Below, piece after piece: positions 45,615 through 53,661 of a stretch of DNA of 64,000 nt. Position numbers and translations under genes: made by a program. The stretch's first letter is position 1. Every line of letters begins with the position of its first letter. The notes under the pieces were generated by a model, which saw only the letters and a list, made by a program, of their open reading frames with translations, searched no databases and was not told the DNA's origin. Origin of the DNA: Kocuria sp. (lineage in GTDB: Bacteria; Actinomycetota; Actinomycetes; Actinomycetales; Micrococcaceae); the NCBI RefSeq assembly GCF_030538595.1, contig NZ_JAUNTS010000008.1:62001-126000 (forward strand), read 5' to 3'.

Positions 45615-46811
45615 TTACGGTAATAACCGTGCGGCTAGGGTCACCGCGCGCGTCAAACTTGCGGTAGCTCCGCGGGGTGAGCCCCACCGGGGAGAGTCGC
45701 GGCTCATGTCTGGGCTGTTCAACTCCCCCCGGTGGGCACGTTCCATGATGTGCACGGCGGCATCAGGATGTGCTTCCAAGATGCTGTGCCCCACCGGTAG
45801 ATCAATCTCCGTAGCTGCGGGCAGAAGTTGAGTGATGCGGCGGGCCACCGGCGGCGGTGTGCGCAGGTCATACTCACCGCTGACCACCAACGTTGGCCAG
45901 GAAAAGTCCCGGTAGTGATCATTGAGGTCATAAGGCTCACCACTGAACTCCGGGTATTGTCCCGCCGAGCTTGCATAGACCAGCGCTGTGTCCAAGGGTG
46001 CACCGTCCGGCACAGGACCATAGTTGAGTTCGCGGAAAGCCAGTGTGGCCACCACGTCAAACTCATAGAGGAAACGCCACCCGTGACCGCTGGAGTTCTC
46101 ACGCCCTGCATACGCGTTGAGTAAGCTCCAGGCAGTTTTACCCCGGCCCTTCAAATGGGCATCGGCCACGCTCAGTGCCAGGTCCGGCCCTCCGAGTTCA
46201 AATGCGGCACGGAGAACAACCACCGTTCGGGTGTCAGGAACAGACCCGGCGCAGATTTCCCGCACCTTGGCCGCCAAGGCGGGGGTTCCCGGTGTTTTCC
46301 CTTCCCACAGCACCTCACGGAGATTGGCTCGCTCAAATATGGGATCCTGCCCAGAGGTTATGGGCGAGTCCAACACCATGGAGTGAACTCTCTGCGGATA
46401 CTGCACGCCCAAGCCCCCGGCAAGATAACTGCCGTAGGAGCTTCCGTAAACAATGACCTGGTCAATGCCCTCAGCTGTCATCACTGCTTGCAGATCAGCC
46501 AATACGGCTCCCACCGTCATGGCAGATCCAGGCAATACCCCGCCACGTATATCCTTGCGGGAGAACCCGACACCGCGGTGTTCAACCATGAGCAGATCAA
46601 GTCCGCGCCGGGCGGCACGGCGTCGTAGTCCTCGGTAGGGCAGACCACTGGCCAAACCCGGTCCACCGGGGATCACCAGGATGGGAGTGTTTGACGGCGG
46701 CCCGGTCCGAAAGTAGGTGAGATCAAATTCCGGGGTGGCGGTCTCCGCTGGTCGCCGCAATCGTCGCAGTCCGGGAATCAGATGATCAGCCGGCTTGAGT
46801 GCAGATTTCAC
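45615..46811 (-). CDS. alpha/beta hydrolase, proline iminopeptidase-like
   Basis: 398 residues from GTG 46811 (GGAG upstream). Oxyanion segment VIPGGPGLASGLPYRGLRRR; DLLMVEHRGVGFSRKD; nucleophile elbow IVYGSSYGSYLAGGLGVQYP (G-S-S-Y-G); a cap domain at about residues 190-300; acid in LVVSGEYDLRTPPPVARR; His in DLPVGHSILEAHPDA. The layout matches prolyl aminopeptidases, but the substrate is unproven. No signal peptide, so probably cytoplasmic. Confidence 0.82.
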   Translation of the reverse strand: MKSALKPADHLIPGLRRLRRPAETATPEFDLTYFRTGPPSNTPILVIPGGPGLASGLPYRGLRRRAARRGLDLLMVEHRGVGFSRKDIRGGVLPGSAMTVGAVLADLQAVMTAEGIDQVIVYGSSYGSYLAGGLGVQYPQRVHSMVLDSPITSGQDPIFERANLREVLWEGKTPGTPALAAKVREICAGSVPDTRTVVVLRAAFELGGPDLALSVADAHLKGRGKTAWSLLNAYAGRENSSGHGWRFLYEFDVVATLAFRELNYGPVPDGAPLDTALVYASSAGQYPEFSGEPYDLNDHYRDFSWPTLVVSGEYDLRTPPPVARRITQLLPAATEIDLPVGHSILEAHPDAAVHIMERAHRGELNSPDMSRDSPRWGSPRGATASLTRAVTLAARLLP

Positions 46812-46923
46812 AGTTCACATGCTCCTGAGCCCGCCCCGGCCCCGACTGTGCAGTTCTGGGGCACCTGAGTGTTGTCCGTTCGTCGAGTGCGCATTTTTGT
46901 GGCCCCTGAAGCCGCACTGGTAC

Positions 46924-46980
46924 CGAGTTCGCAATTGTGTGCCCCCTGAATCACTCAGAGGCCACACAATTGCGAACTCG
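46924..46980. repeat. palindromic repeat, family II (locus 2)
   Basis: A 20-bp inverted repeat (46924-46943 / 46961-46980; one mismatch) has the same stem core CGCAATTGTGTG and loop CCCTGAATCACTCAG as the copy at 42.7 kb. A degenerate half copy GAGTGCGCATTTTTGTGGCC precedes it at 46885-46904. It follows the dxr stop and lies upstream of the hydrolase gene. Confidence 0.8.
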
Positions 46981-47003
46981 ACGCCAACGTAGGGTCCGGT
47001 AGG

Positions 47004-48308
47004 TCAGCCGGCCAAAATCTCATCGGCCCGGGTCCGGGCCCAGCGTTCGGCCTCCAAGACAGTGGCCAAGGTGAGTTCACTGCTGGGTTCGTGCTCTTGC
47101 ACCACCTGCGCCACGGTGTCCACGATGCCTGTGAAGCCGATCCGCCCCGCGTGAAAAGCCAACACAGCCTGCTCGTTGGCCGCGTTGAACACAGCCGGTG
47201 TGGTAGGGCTTTTGGCTGCGGCCTTCTTGATCAGTTCAACGGCTGGGAAGGCCACGGTATCCAGCGGCTCAAACTCCCAGGTGGCAGCAGTGGACCAGTC
47301 ACACGGCGTGGCCGCACCCGGTACCCGGTGCGGCCATCCCAGCCCCAAAGCAATGGGCAAGCGCATGTCCGGTGGTGAAGCCTGGGCGAGTGTGGATCCG
47401 TCCGTGAACTGCACCATGGAATGCACCACGGATTGCGGGTGCACCACCACATCAATGTGATCCAGCGGCACATCGAACAAGAGGTGGGCCTCCAGAACTT
47501 CCAGGGCTTTGTTGACCATGGAGGCGGAGTTGGTGGTCACCATCAGACCCATGTCCCACGTGGGATGGGCCAGGGCATCCTGGGGTGCGACGTCCTGCAA
47601 TTGTTCGCGGGTGCGGCCCCTGAATGGGCCACCGGAGGCAGTCAGAATCAACCGGTCCACCTCTTGGTGGCTGCCGGAACGCAGAGCTTGCGCCAGCGCG
47701 GAATGCTCCGAATCCACCGGAATCAGCGGATCAGCGTGTGCGGAGGCGGCCACAGCCTCCTGAATGAGCGCTCCGCCTGCAATCAGGGATTCCTTGTTGG
47801 CCAGTGCCAGCAACTTATTCGCTGCCAGCGCCGCCAAGGTGGGGGCCAGCCCGATGGAGCCGGTGATCCCGTTGAGCACCAGATCGGCGTCCTCCGCCGT
47901 GGCAGCCTGGGTGGCGGCATCCGGTCCATGAACGACGACGGGGCGGTACTCACCTTCCGTACCCGGAGCATGCGGGGCACCTGCGGCGCGTGCTTCTACC
48001 TGAGCGGACTCGATCAAAGCGGTGAGGCGAGCGGCGTCCTCTGTTCCCCCACTGGTGGCCACCAACTGCGCCCCTGTTTCCACGGCCTGCTGTGCCAGCA
48101 ATTCCAGGTTGGAGCTACCGGCTGCCAGCGCTACCACCTGGAAAACGTCCTGCCCGGAGTCCTCGCGCGCCTTGCGGACCACATCAAGTGCCTGGGTCCC
48201 GATGGACCCCGTTGAACCCAGGACGCTGATCCAGCGGGGGGCCACCGCCAGGAGTTCTGCCCATGGTGACCGCTGACTGCTGCTGGCTGTTGGTGCGCTC
48301 TGACTCAT
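47004..48308 (-). CDS. dxr: 1-deoxy-D-xylulose 5-phosphate reductoisomerase
   Basis: Second enzyme of the MEP pathway: DXP to MEP with NADPH. 434 residues from ATG 48308. NADPH site [91 protein letters not shown]; and [16 protein letters not shown]. Usually followed directly by rseP and ispG in actinobacteria; here separated from them. Confidence 0.96.
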   Translation of the reverse strand: MSQSAPTASSSQRSPWAELLAVAPRWISVLGSTGSIGTQALDVVRKAREDSGQDVFQVVALAAGSSNLELLAQQAVETGAQLVATSGGTEDAARLTALIESAQVEARAAGAPHAPGTEGEYRPVVVHGPDAATQAATAEDADLVLNGITGSIGLAPTLAALAANKLLALANKESLIAGGALIQEAVAASAHADPLIPVDSEHSALAQALRSGSHQEVDRLILTASGGPFRGRTREQLQDVAPQDALAHPTWDMGLMVTTNSASMVNKALEVLEAHLLFDVPLDHIDVVVHPQSVVHSMVQFTDGSTLAQASPPDMRLPIALGLGWPHRVPGAATPCDWSTAATWEFEPLDTVAFPAVELIKKAAAKSPTTPAVFNAANEQAVLAFHAGRIGFTGIVDTVAQVVQEHEPSSELTLATVLEAERWARTRADEILAG

Positions 48309-48339
48309 GGTCCCAGTATGGGCCAGAGGGCTCGGGACA

Positions 48340-48554
48340 CGACAACGCCCGGCTCTCCTGAGAAACGGACCCCGAGCAGAGCAGCCCGGGCAAGACCGGG
48401 ACTCGCCACAAAACGACAACGCCCGGCCCTCCTGAAACGGGCCCCAACGAGCCCGTCCGCGGAAGACCGGGTCTCACCGCAAAACGACGACGCCCGGCCC
48501 TCCCGAAGCGGACGTCAAGCGAAGCAGTCCGAGGGAGGGCCGGGCGTCGTCGTT
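48340..48554. repeat. tandem palindromic repeat, family I (locus 2)
   Basis: Three tandem units begin with CGACAACGCCCGG or CGACGACGCCCGG at 48340, 48414 and 48485 (periods 74 and 71 bp). The last unit forms a perfect 22-bp stem (48483-48504 / 48533-48554). Its loop GCGGACGTCAAGCGAAGCAG differs by one base from the loop at the 36-kb locus although the stems have different bases. It lies between glsB-like and dxr genes. Confidence 0.75.
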
Positions 48555-48574
48555 GCAGCGCCTACAGCCGAAAG

Positions 48575-48847
48575 TCAGCGACCGGCGCCGCGGCGACCGG
48601 TGAGGAGGCCCCAGACGAAGAGCACGACGAGGGCACCGACGGTGGCGATAACCAGGGACATGATGATGCCGCTTTCGCCGATGGTCTGTCCTGTGACTGC
48701 GGAGAACAAGAAGCCGCCGACGACGGCACCGACGATACCCAGCAGCATGGTGACGATGATGCCACCGCCCTGGTTACCCGGCATGATGAGCTTTGCCAGT
48801 GCGCCGGCGATCAAGCCCAGGATGATCCAACCAATGATGGCGAGCAT
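48575..48847 (-). CDS. GlsB/YeaQ/YmgE-family stress membrane protein
   Basis: 90 residues, three hydrophobic helices: IIGWIILGLIAGALAKLIMP, then PGNQGGGIIVTMLLGIVGAV and SLVIATVGALVVLFVWGLL. The GxIAGxLAKxIMPG and GGxxxTxLLGIVGAxVGG pattern is diagnostic for the transglycosylase-associated/GlsB family, linked to general stress responses. Single gene. Confidence 0.92.
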   Translation of the reverse strand: MLAIIGWIILGLIAGALAKLIMPGNQGGGIIVTMLLGIVGAVVGGFLFSAVTGQTIGESGIIMSLVIATVGALVVLFVWGLLTGRRGAGR

Positions 48848-49021
48848 GAGAGTCTCTCTTTCCGTTGGTGACCCCGCTGGTGCGGGGCTGAGGGGGACGG
48901 TCCAACAGCCTGCTGATGGCTGCCGGTTACCAGCAGATTACAAGACCACTGACAGATTTGCGCGCATACACATGAGAGGTATCTCATGATTGCCACCACA
49001 TTGTTACCAACGAGTCATGGA

Positions 49022-49065
49022 AAGGCCCCCGTGGTGCCGGTGTGATCCGGCGCCACGGGGGCCTT
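49022..49065 (-). terminator. terminator downstream of actP
   Basis: A 19-bp stem (AAGGCCCCCGTGGTGCCGG at 49022-49040 with 49047-49065, one G-T pair). On the minus strand it is followed by TTTCC. It ends the DUF485-actP operon. Confidence 0.8.
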
Positions 49066-49080
49066 GATTTCTGAGCCCAA

Positions 49081-49190
49081 GGCTCAGAGTGTGAGGCTTC
49101 GCTCAACACTGAGCGCAGGCTTCACTCAGTGCTGGTACAGAATCTGCGATCAGTGCTGGTGTGGGAGCTTCGCTCAGTGCTGGACGGGAG
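49081..49190 (-). repeat. degenerate repeats at the actP 3' end
   Basis: Read on the minus strand, CCAGCACTGAGCGAAGC and close variants recur about four times: at the actP stop (with the TGA inside the repeat), at about 49148-49165, 49117-49140 and 49090-49110. Each repeat re-creates a TGA in or near the frame. Bases 48848-49021 upstream of glsB hold no gene. Confidence 0.6.
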
Positions 49191-50811
49191 CCTCCGCACC
49201 CACACCGGTCATGGAGCGAACCTCCATTTCGGCCTGCTTCTCCACGCTCTCCTTGTAGGGATCGGTCTTGGAGCCGATGTAGCCCAGCAAGAACGACGCC
49301 GGGATGGAGACCAAGCCCGGGTTGGACAGCGGGAACCAGGAGAAGTCCACGCCCTGGATCATGGAGGTCTCCGCCCCGGACATGACCGGGGAGAAGATGA
49401 TCAGACCGATGGAGATGATCAAACCGCCATACATGGACCACACCGCACCGCGCGTGGTGAAACCGCGCCAGTACAGCGAGTACAGGATGGTGGGCAGGTT
49501 GGCCGATGCTGCGACGGCGAAGGCCAGCGCCACCAGGAATGCCACGTTCTGCCCCTGGGCGCCAATACCTCCCAGGATGGAGACCACACCGATCACCACC
49601 ACGGTGAGTTTGGCAACTCGCAGCTCTTCCTTGGCGCTGGAGTTACCCTTCTTGATCACGTTCGAGTAGATGTCGTGAGCAAAGGAAGCTGAAGCGGTGA
49701 TCGCCAAACCGGCCACCACAGCCAGGATGGTGGCGAAAGCCACGGCCGCGATGATGCCCAGCAGCACAGAGCCACCCAGCTCAAAGGCCAGCAGCGGCGC
49801 TGCGGAGTTCACGCCACCGGGCGCTGCCAGGATGCGTTCGCTGCCGATCAGGGCGGCGGCAGCAAAGCCCAGCACCAGGGTGAACAGGTAGAACAGGCCG
49901 ATCAGGGAGATGGCCCAGACCACGGACTTACGGGCTTCCTTGGCGGTGGGCACGGTGTAGAAGCGCATGAGAACGTGAGGCAGACCTGCTGCGCCAAAGA
50001 CCATGGCCATACCCAGGGACACGAAGTCCAGCTTGGTCCATTCGTTCAAGCCGTAGCGCAGGCCCGGCTCCAGCAGCTTCTGGCCGTCCATGTCAGCACC
50101 GGACTGGTTCACCACATTGACTGCTTCTCCCAACATGGAGGAGAAGTTGAAGCCGAACATGGCCAGCGCCCAGATGGTCATGGCACCCACGCCAGTCATC
50201 AGCAGCACGGCTTTGATGATCTGCACCCAGGTGGTGCCCTTCATGCCACCGATCAGCACGTACATGATCATGAGCGCACCCACCACAATGATGACCAGCG
50301 ACTGGCCCCAGCTGGAGGAGATGCCCATGAGCAGGGAGACCAGTGCACCGGCACCGGCCATCTGTGCCAACAGGTAGAAGAAGGTCACGCACAGCGTGGA
50401 GGTGGCCGCAGCAATGCGGACGGGGCGCTGACGCAGACGGAAGGACAGCACGTCAGCCATGGTGAACTTGCCGGTGTTACGCAGCGGCTCGGCAATGAGC
50501 AGCAGTGCAACCAGCCAGGCCACCAGGAAGCCGATGGAGTACAAGAAGCCGTCGTAACCCTGGAGGGCGATGGCACCCACAATGCCCAGGAAGGATGCTG
50601 CCGACAGGTAGTCACCTGCGATGGCCAGACCGTTCTGGGTGCCGGAGAAGGAACGTCCACCGGCGTAGTAGTCAGCTGCCGTGGAGGTGTGCTTTGAAGC
50701 TCGCAGCACGACCACCATGGTCACGGCAACGAATGCACCAAAGATCAGCATGTTCAGCCACGGGGCGCCAACGGTTTCCGTGGCTGTTTCGGCGGGAAGC
50801 ATTACGTTCAT
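49174..50811 (-). CDS. actP: cation/acetate symporter (SSS family)
   Basis: 545 residues, about 13 hydrophobic helices. Family motifs: TSTAADYYAGGRSFSGTQNG, AIAGDYLSAASFLGIVGAI, VLIGGMKGTTWVQIIKA, GAAGLPHVLMRFYTVPTAKE and AITASASFAHDIYSNVIKKG. ActP takes up acetate and other short carboxylates with Na+ or H+. Together with the DUF485 gene four bases upstream it forms the standard yjcH-actP pair. Confidence 0.95.
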   Translation of the reverse strand: MNVMLPAETATETVGAPWLNMLIFGAFVAVTMVVVLRASKHTSTAADYYAGGRSFSGTQNGLAIAGDYLSAASFLGIVGAIALQGYDGFLYSIGFLVAWLVALLLIAEPLRNTGKFTMADVLSFRLRQRPVRIAAATSTLCVTFFYLLAQMAGAGALVSLLMGISSSWGQSLVIIVVGALMIMYVLIGGMKGTTWVQIIKAVLLMTGVGAMTIWALAMFGFNFSSMLGEAVNVVNQSGADMDGQKLLEPGLRYGLNEWTKLDFVSLGMAMVFGAAGLPHVLMRFYTVPTAKEARKSVVWAISLIGLFYLFTLVLGFAAAALIGSERILAAPGGVNSAAPLLAFELGGSVLLGIIAAVAFATILAVVAGLAITASASFAHDIYSNVIKKGNSSAKEELRVAKLTVVVIGVVSILGGIGAQGQNVAFLVALAFAVAASANLPTILYSLYWRGFTTRGAVWSMYGGLIISIGLIIFSPVMSGAETSMIQGVDFSWFPLSNPGLVSIPASFLLGYIGSKTDPYKESVEKQAEMEVRSMTGVGAEAPVQH

Positions 50812-50814
50812 GAA

Positions 50815-51204
50815 TCAAGCCCCCTTGCTTGAATGAGCGCCGGTGGAGCCACCGTGGGTTGCGGCGTAGTTGCCGGCTTCCAAGGCTTCACGCAGTTGCT
50901 CGGCCTGGGGATCCAGGCTCTTGTTGGCAAAGACCACGTACAGGCCAGTGATGGCAAACGTGGTCACAAATTGCAGCAGGCCAAGGATGATGCCCAGGTT
51001 CACGTTGCCGATCACCTGAGTGGACATGAAGTCCGTGGCGTAGATGGAGAGAACCACGTACAGCAGGAACCAGACCAGGAAGAAAATGGTCATGGGAACC
51101 ACGAATTTGCGGTGCGTGGATCGGAGAGATTGGAACTCCGGGGAGCGCTGGGCTGCCTGGAAGTCCTGGGCCGTTGGTTCGGCCACTGAGGGTTGCTCTG
51201 ACAC
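50815..51204 (-). CDS. DUF485 (YjcH-like) membrane protein
   Basis: 129 residues from GTG 51204 behind GAGAGGTCTCCC. Pattern RSPEFQSLRSTHRKFVVPMT, then FFLVWFLLYVVLSIYA, and INLGxxLGLLQF-like VNLGIILGLLQFVTTFAIT with two membrane helices; C-terminal tail rich in Gly/His/Ser. DUF485 proteins accompany SSS-family acetate symporters and are thought to be small subunits or modulators of them. Confidence 0.92.
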   Translation of the reverse strand: MSEQPSVAEPTAQDFQAAQRSPEFQSLRSTHRKFVVPMTIFFLVWFLLYVVLSIYATDFMSTQVIGNVNLGIILGLLQFVTTFAITGLYVVFANKSLDPQAEQLREALEAGNYAATHGGSTGAHSSKGA

Positions 51205-51230
51205 GGGAGACCTCTCGTAACGAGCTTAAC

Positions 51231-51262
51231 GTGACAGGTGTCACAGTGTGGACTCGCTCACA
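51231..51262. promoter_or_regulatory. CRP/GlxR-type sites upstream of the acetate operon
   Basis: GTGA-CAGGTG-TCAC at 51231-51244 has the exact GTGA-N6-TCAC spacing of CRP-family sites. A second, one-mismatch copy (GTGG-N6-TCAC) lies at 51248-51261. cAMP-responsive GlxR/CRP regulators control acetate uptake genes in other actinobacteria, so this is a plausible operator pair. Confidence 0.6.
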
Positions 51263-51324
51263 TTAACCGCATGTTCGCCGTCCACCAACCACCGTTCATC
51301 TGATTTCAGCACCGTGTTGCGCAA

Positions 51325-51367
51325 AAAACGGCGTTCACACTTGTCTGACAAGTGTGAACGCCGTTTT
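51325..51367. terminator. strong bidirectional terminator
   Basis: A perfect 20-bp stem AAAACGGCGTTCACACTTGT (51325-51344) with a three-base loop and its complement at 51348-51367. The minus strand continues with T residues, so it terminates the DivIVA-repeat gene; the plus strand has TTTT as well. Confidence 0.9.
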
Positions 51368-51389
51368 AGACAGGTGCAAAAATTTTGTC

Positions 51390-51992
51390 TCAGCGCAGGG
51401 CCAGAAGCAGCTCCACCAGCTTGTCCAAAAAGGCGTCCACCTGCTGTTCCTCATAGGCCGACTCCCCCGATGCCGGGCCGAACACCGCCGTACGAACCCG
51501 ATCAGGATGGATTGCATCCGCCGTGCTCAATTCCTCCACGATGGCGTGGCAGAGGGCATCCACATCAACCACTGCGTAGCCGCGTGTGGTGACGCCGGAG
51601 GGGCGACGGAAGCGCTGGCCGTCCGGGCGTTCCAATCGACCAAAAATGAGGTCCGACAGTGCCCCCACCTGCTCTTCCCAGGACTCCCGTCCGTGAGCTG
51701 TGATGTAGGCGTGGTTTTCCCGTTTGGCCAGGGTGTTTTCCACCGTGTCCAGGGCGGCATCAACCTCCGCTGGTTCATAGCCTCCGCGAGCTCGCCCAAA
51801 GATCACCTGGCGCAGTTCGCTGCTGGTCAGTTCCTCCCCAGATTCCGCGCGACTCAGGAACTCGTCCACGTCCTGGGGGTCATACCCCCACCGGCGGCCT
51901 TCCACCCGGGAAAACCGCTCGCCGGGGGCGGCAACGACGTCGTCGTCCTGAGTGGAAGTGACTGTGGGTGCGTTGTGGGGGCTTTCGGTCAT
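51390..51992 (-). CDS. DivIVA-repeat protein
   Basis: 200 residues from ATG 51992 behind AGGAGCACG. Four short segments share the DivIVA-type pattern of an aromatic-glycine turn followed by a VD-hydrophobic helix: RWGYDPQDVDEFLSRAE, GGYEPAEVDAALDTVEN, RGYAVVDVDALCHAIVEE and YEEQQVDAFLDKLVELL. DivIVA domains bind curved membranes at the poles and septum. No coiled-coil tail follows, unlike true DivIVA/Wag31, so it may be an adaptor. Located next to cdsA. Confidence 0.65.
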   Translation of the reverse strand: MTESPHNAPTVTSTQDDDVVAAPGERFSRVEGRRWGYDPQDVDEFLSRAESGEELTSSELRQVIFGRARGGYEPAEVDAALDTVENTLAKRENHAYITAHGRESWEEQVGALSDLIFGRLERPDGQRFRRPSGVTTRGYAVVDVDALCHAIVEELSTADAIHPDRVRTAVFGPASGESAYEEQQVDAFLDKLVELLLALR

Positions 51993-52080
51993 GGCACGTG
52001 CTCCTGGCTGATGACGGAATCTGGTGAGGGGACGGGAGCTGTCAGGTGGAAAACGACTGGATGGAGAAGTGCGGCGCGGA

Positions 52081-52947
52081 TCAGCCTTGCAGGACGCGCA
52101 GCAATTCAAAGACCACGTAACCCACGGGGGCCACAAACACAATGGAATCAATGCGGTCCATGACGCCCCCGTGGCCCGGGAGCAAGGTGCCCATGTCTTT
52201 GACGCCGATTTCGCGTTTGACCATGGACTCGGCAAAGTCCCCCAGCGCGGCCACCCAGACCAGGAAGAACGCCAGAATGGGTCCGTGCCACCACGGATCA
52301 CCCAGCATCAGGGGAATCAGCACGGAGGCCAGGACCATGGAACCGAGCATGGACCCCGCAAAACCCTCCCAGGTCTTTTTGGGACTGATCCGCGGTGCCA
52401 TGGGGTGCTTGCCGAACAACACCCCGGCAAAATAGCCAAAGGTGTCATTGCCAACCGCCATGAGAATCACGATCAGCACCTTGGCCGCACCCTGCTCCGT
52501 TTGGAACAGCAGCACCAGCAGAGACAGACACAACGCCACCCACGTCAGGGCAAACAGTGAGCCCATCACGGAGAGCATCATGCCCTGTTTGGGTCCGAAC
52601 ACCCGCACGGAAATGACCACCAGGGAAGCCACCACCGTGGCAATGATCAAAGCCTGTGCGCCACCAAAAAAAGCGGCCATGGGCATGACCAACGCGCTGG
52701 CGACTGCGGGGATCACCGGAATCTGGATACCTGCATGCGCCAGGGCACGGCAGACTTCGTACACTCCCAACGCAGCCGCCGCTCCCGCCAGCAGGGCAAC
52801 CACCGGCGGATAAACGAACAGACCAATTCCCAAAGCCCCCAAAAGCACAACGGCCACGCCGATGGCCGCCGGCAGGTCACGTCCGGCGCGGGATTGTTTG
52901 GGGGCGGTGGGCGGTTGAGCCTCAGTGGTGTTCGCGGCGGTTGACAT
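52081..52947 (-). CDS. cdsA: phosphatidate cytidylyltransferase
   Basis: Makes CDP-diacylglycerol, the precursor of phospholipids. 288 residues with about seven hydrophobic helices after a polar 30-residue N-terminus. The signature SMVKREIGVKDMGTLLPGHG followed by GVMDRIDSIVFVAPV is complete, including the two conserved Asp residues. The ATG overlaps the frr stop (TGATG), so it is coupled to frr. Confidence 0.95.
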   Translation of the reverse strand: MSTAANTTEAQPPTAPKQSRAGRDLPAAIGVAVVLLGALGIGLFVYPPVVALLAGAAAALGVYEVCRALAHAGIQIPVIPAVASALVMPMAAFFGGAQALIIATVVASLVVISVRVFGPKQGMMLSVMGSLFALTWVALCLSLLVLLFQTEQGAAKVLIVILMAVGNDTFGYFAGVLFGKHPMAPRISPKKTWEGFAGSMLGSMVLASVLIPLMLGDPWWHGPILAFFLVWVAALGDFAESMVKREIGVKDMGTLLPGHGGVMDRIDSIVFVAPVGYVVFELLRVLQG

Positions 52948-53504
52948 CAGACTTGAAGCAGCTCAGCTTCCTTGTTCTTGAGCAAGGCATCAATCTGCTC
53001 CACGTGCTTTTTGGTCTCTGCATCCAGATCCTTCTCAGCGCGTTTGCCTTCGTCCTCCCCGATCTCCCCGTCCTTGACCAGTTTCTCAATGGAGTCCTTG
53101 GCCTGGCGGCGCACATTGCGCACGGAGATTCGGGCGTCCTCCGCCTTGGTGTGCACAATCTTGACGTATTCCTTGCGGCGCTCTTCCGTGAGTTCCGGCA
53201 TGACCACTCGGATCACATTGCCGTCATTGGCCGGATTGGCACCGATGTCCGAATCACGCAGCGCCTTTTCAATATCACCCAAGGCGGCGCGATCGTAGGG
53301 GGTGATCAGCAAGGTCCGGGCTTCCGGGCTCTGGAAGGAGGCCAGCTGCTGCAACGGAGTGGGGGCGCCGTAATACTCCACCAGCACGTTGGAGAAAAGG
53401 GACGGGTTGGCCCGGCCGGTGCGCACCGCAGCAAACTCCTCGGAGGCATTGTCCACAGCCTTGCCCATGCGGGTCACAACGTCGGACTGGATATCGGAAA
53501 TCAC
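52947..53504 (-). CDS. frr: ribosome recycling factor
   Basis: Splits post-termination ribosomes with EF-G. 185 residues, the family length. Motifs: MGKAVDNASEEFAAVRTGRA, PSLFSNVLVEYYGAPTPLQQ, PYDRAALGDIEKALRDSDIG and the C-terminal helix. It has the usual place between pyrH and cdsA. Confidence 0.97.
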   Translation of the reverse strand: MISDIQSDVVTRMGKAVDNASEEFAAVRTGRANPSLFSNVLVEYYGAPTPLQQLASFQSPEARTLLITPYDRAALGDIEKALRDSDIGANPANDGNVIRVVMPELTEERRKEYVKIVHTKAEDARISVRNVRRQAKDSIEKLVKDGEIGEDEGKRAEKDLDAETKKHVEQIDALLKNKEAELLQV

Positions 53505-53661
53505 GGTCTTCTCCTTCGGATGACACCGGGCCCAATGCTCGGTGTCGATTGGTGACGATCATGCGGCACATCCTGGTGCTACCGGTGCTGACAGGCTCCC
53601 GGCACACCACAGCCGCGGACACTGGCAGGTAGTCTACCGGCGTCCGCGGCCGTGATGGCGC

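Noticed and set aside
48340..48554. Tandem repeats that could be taken for a CRISPR array
   Set aside because: Units of 71-74 bp have no spacer-repeat alternation and the repeats form long palindromes with conserved loops; no cas genes are near.
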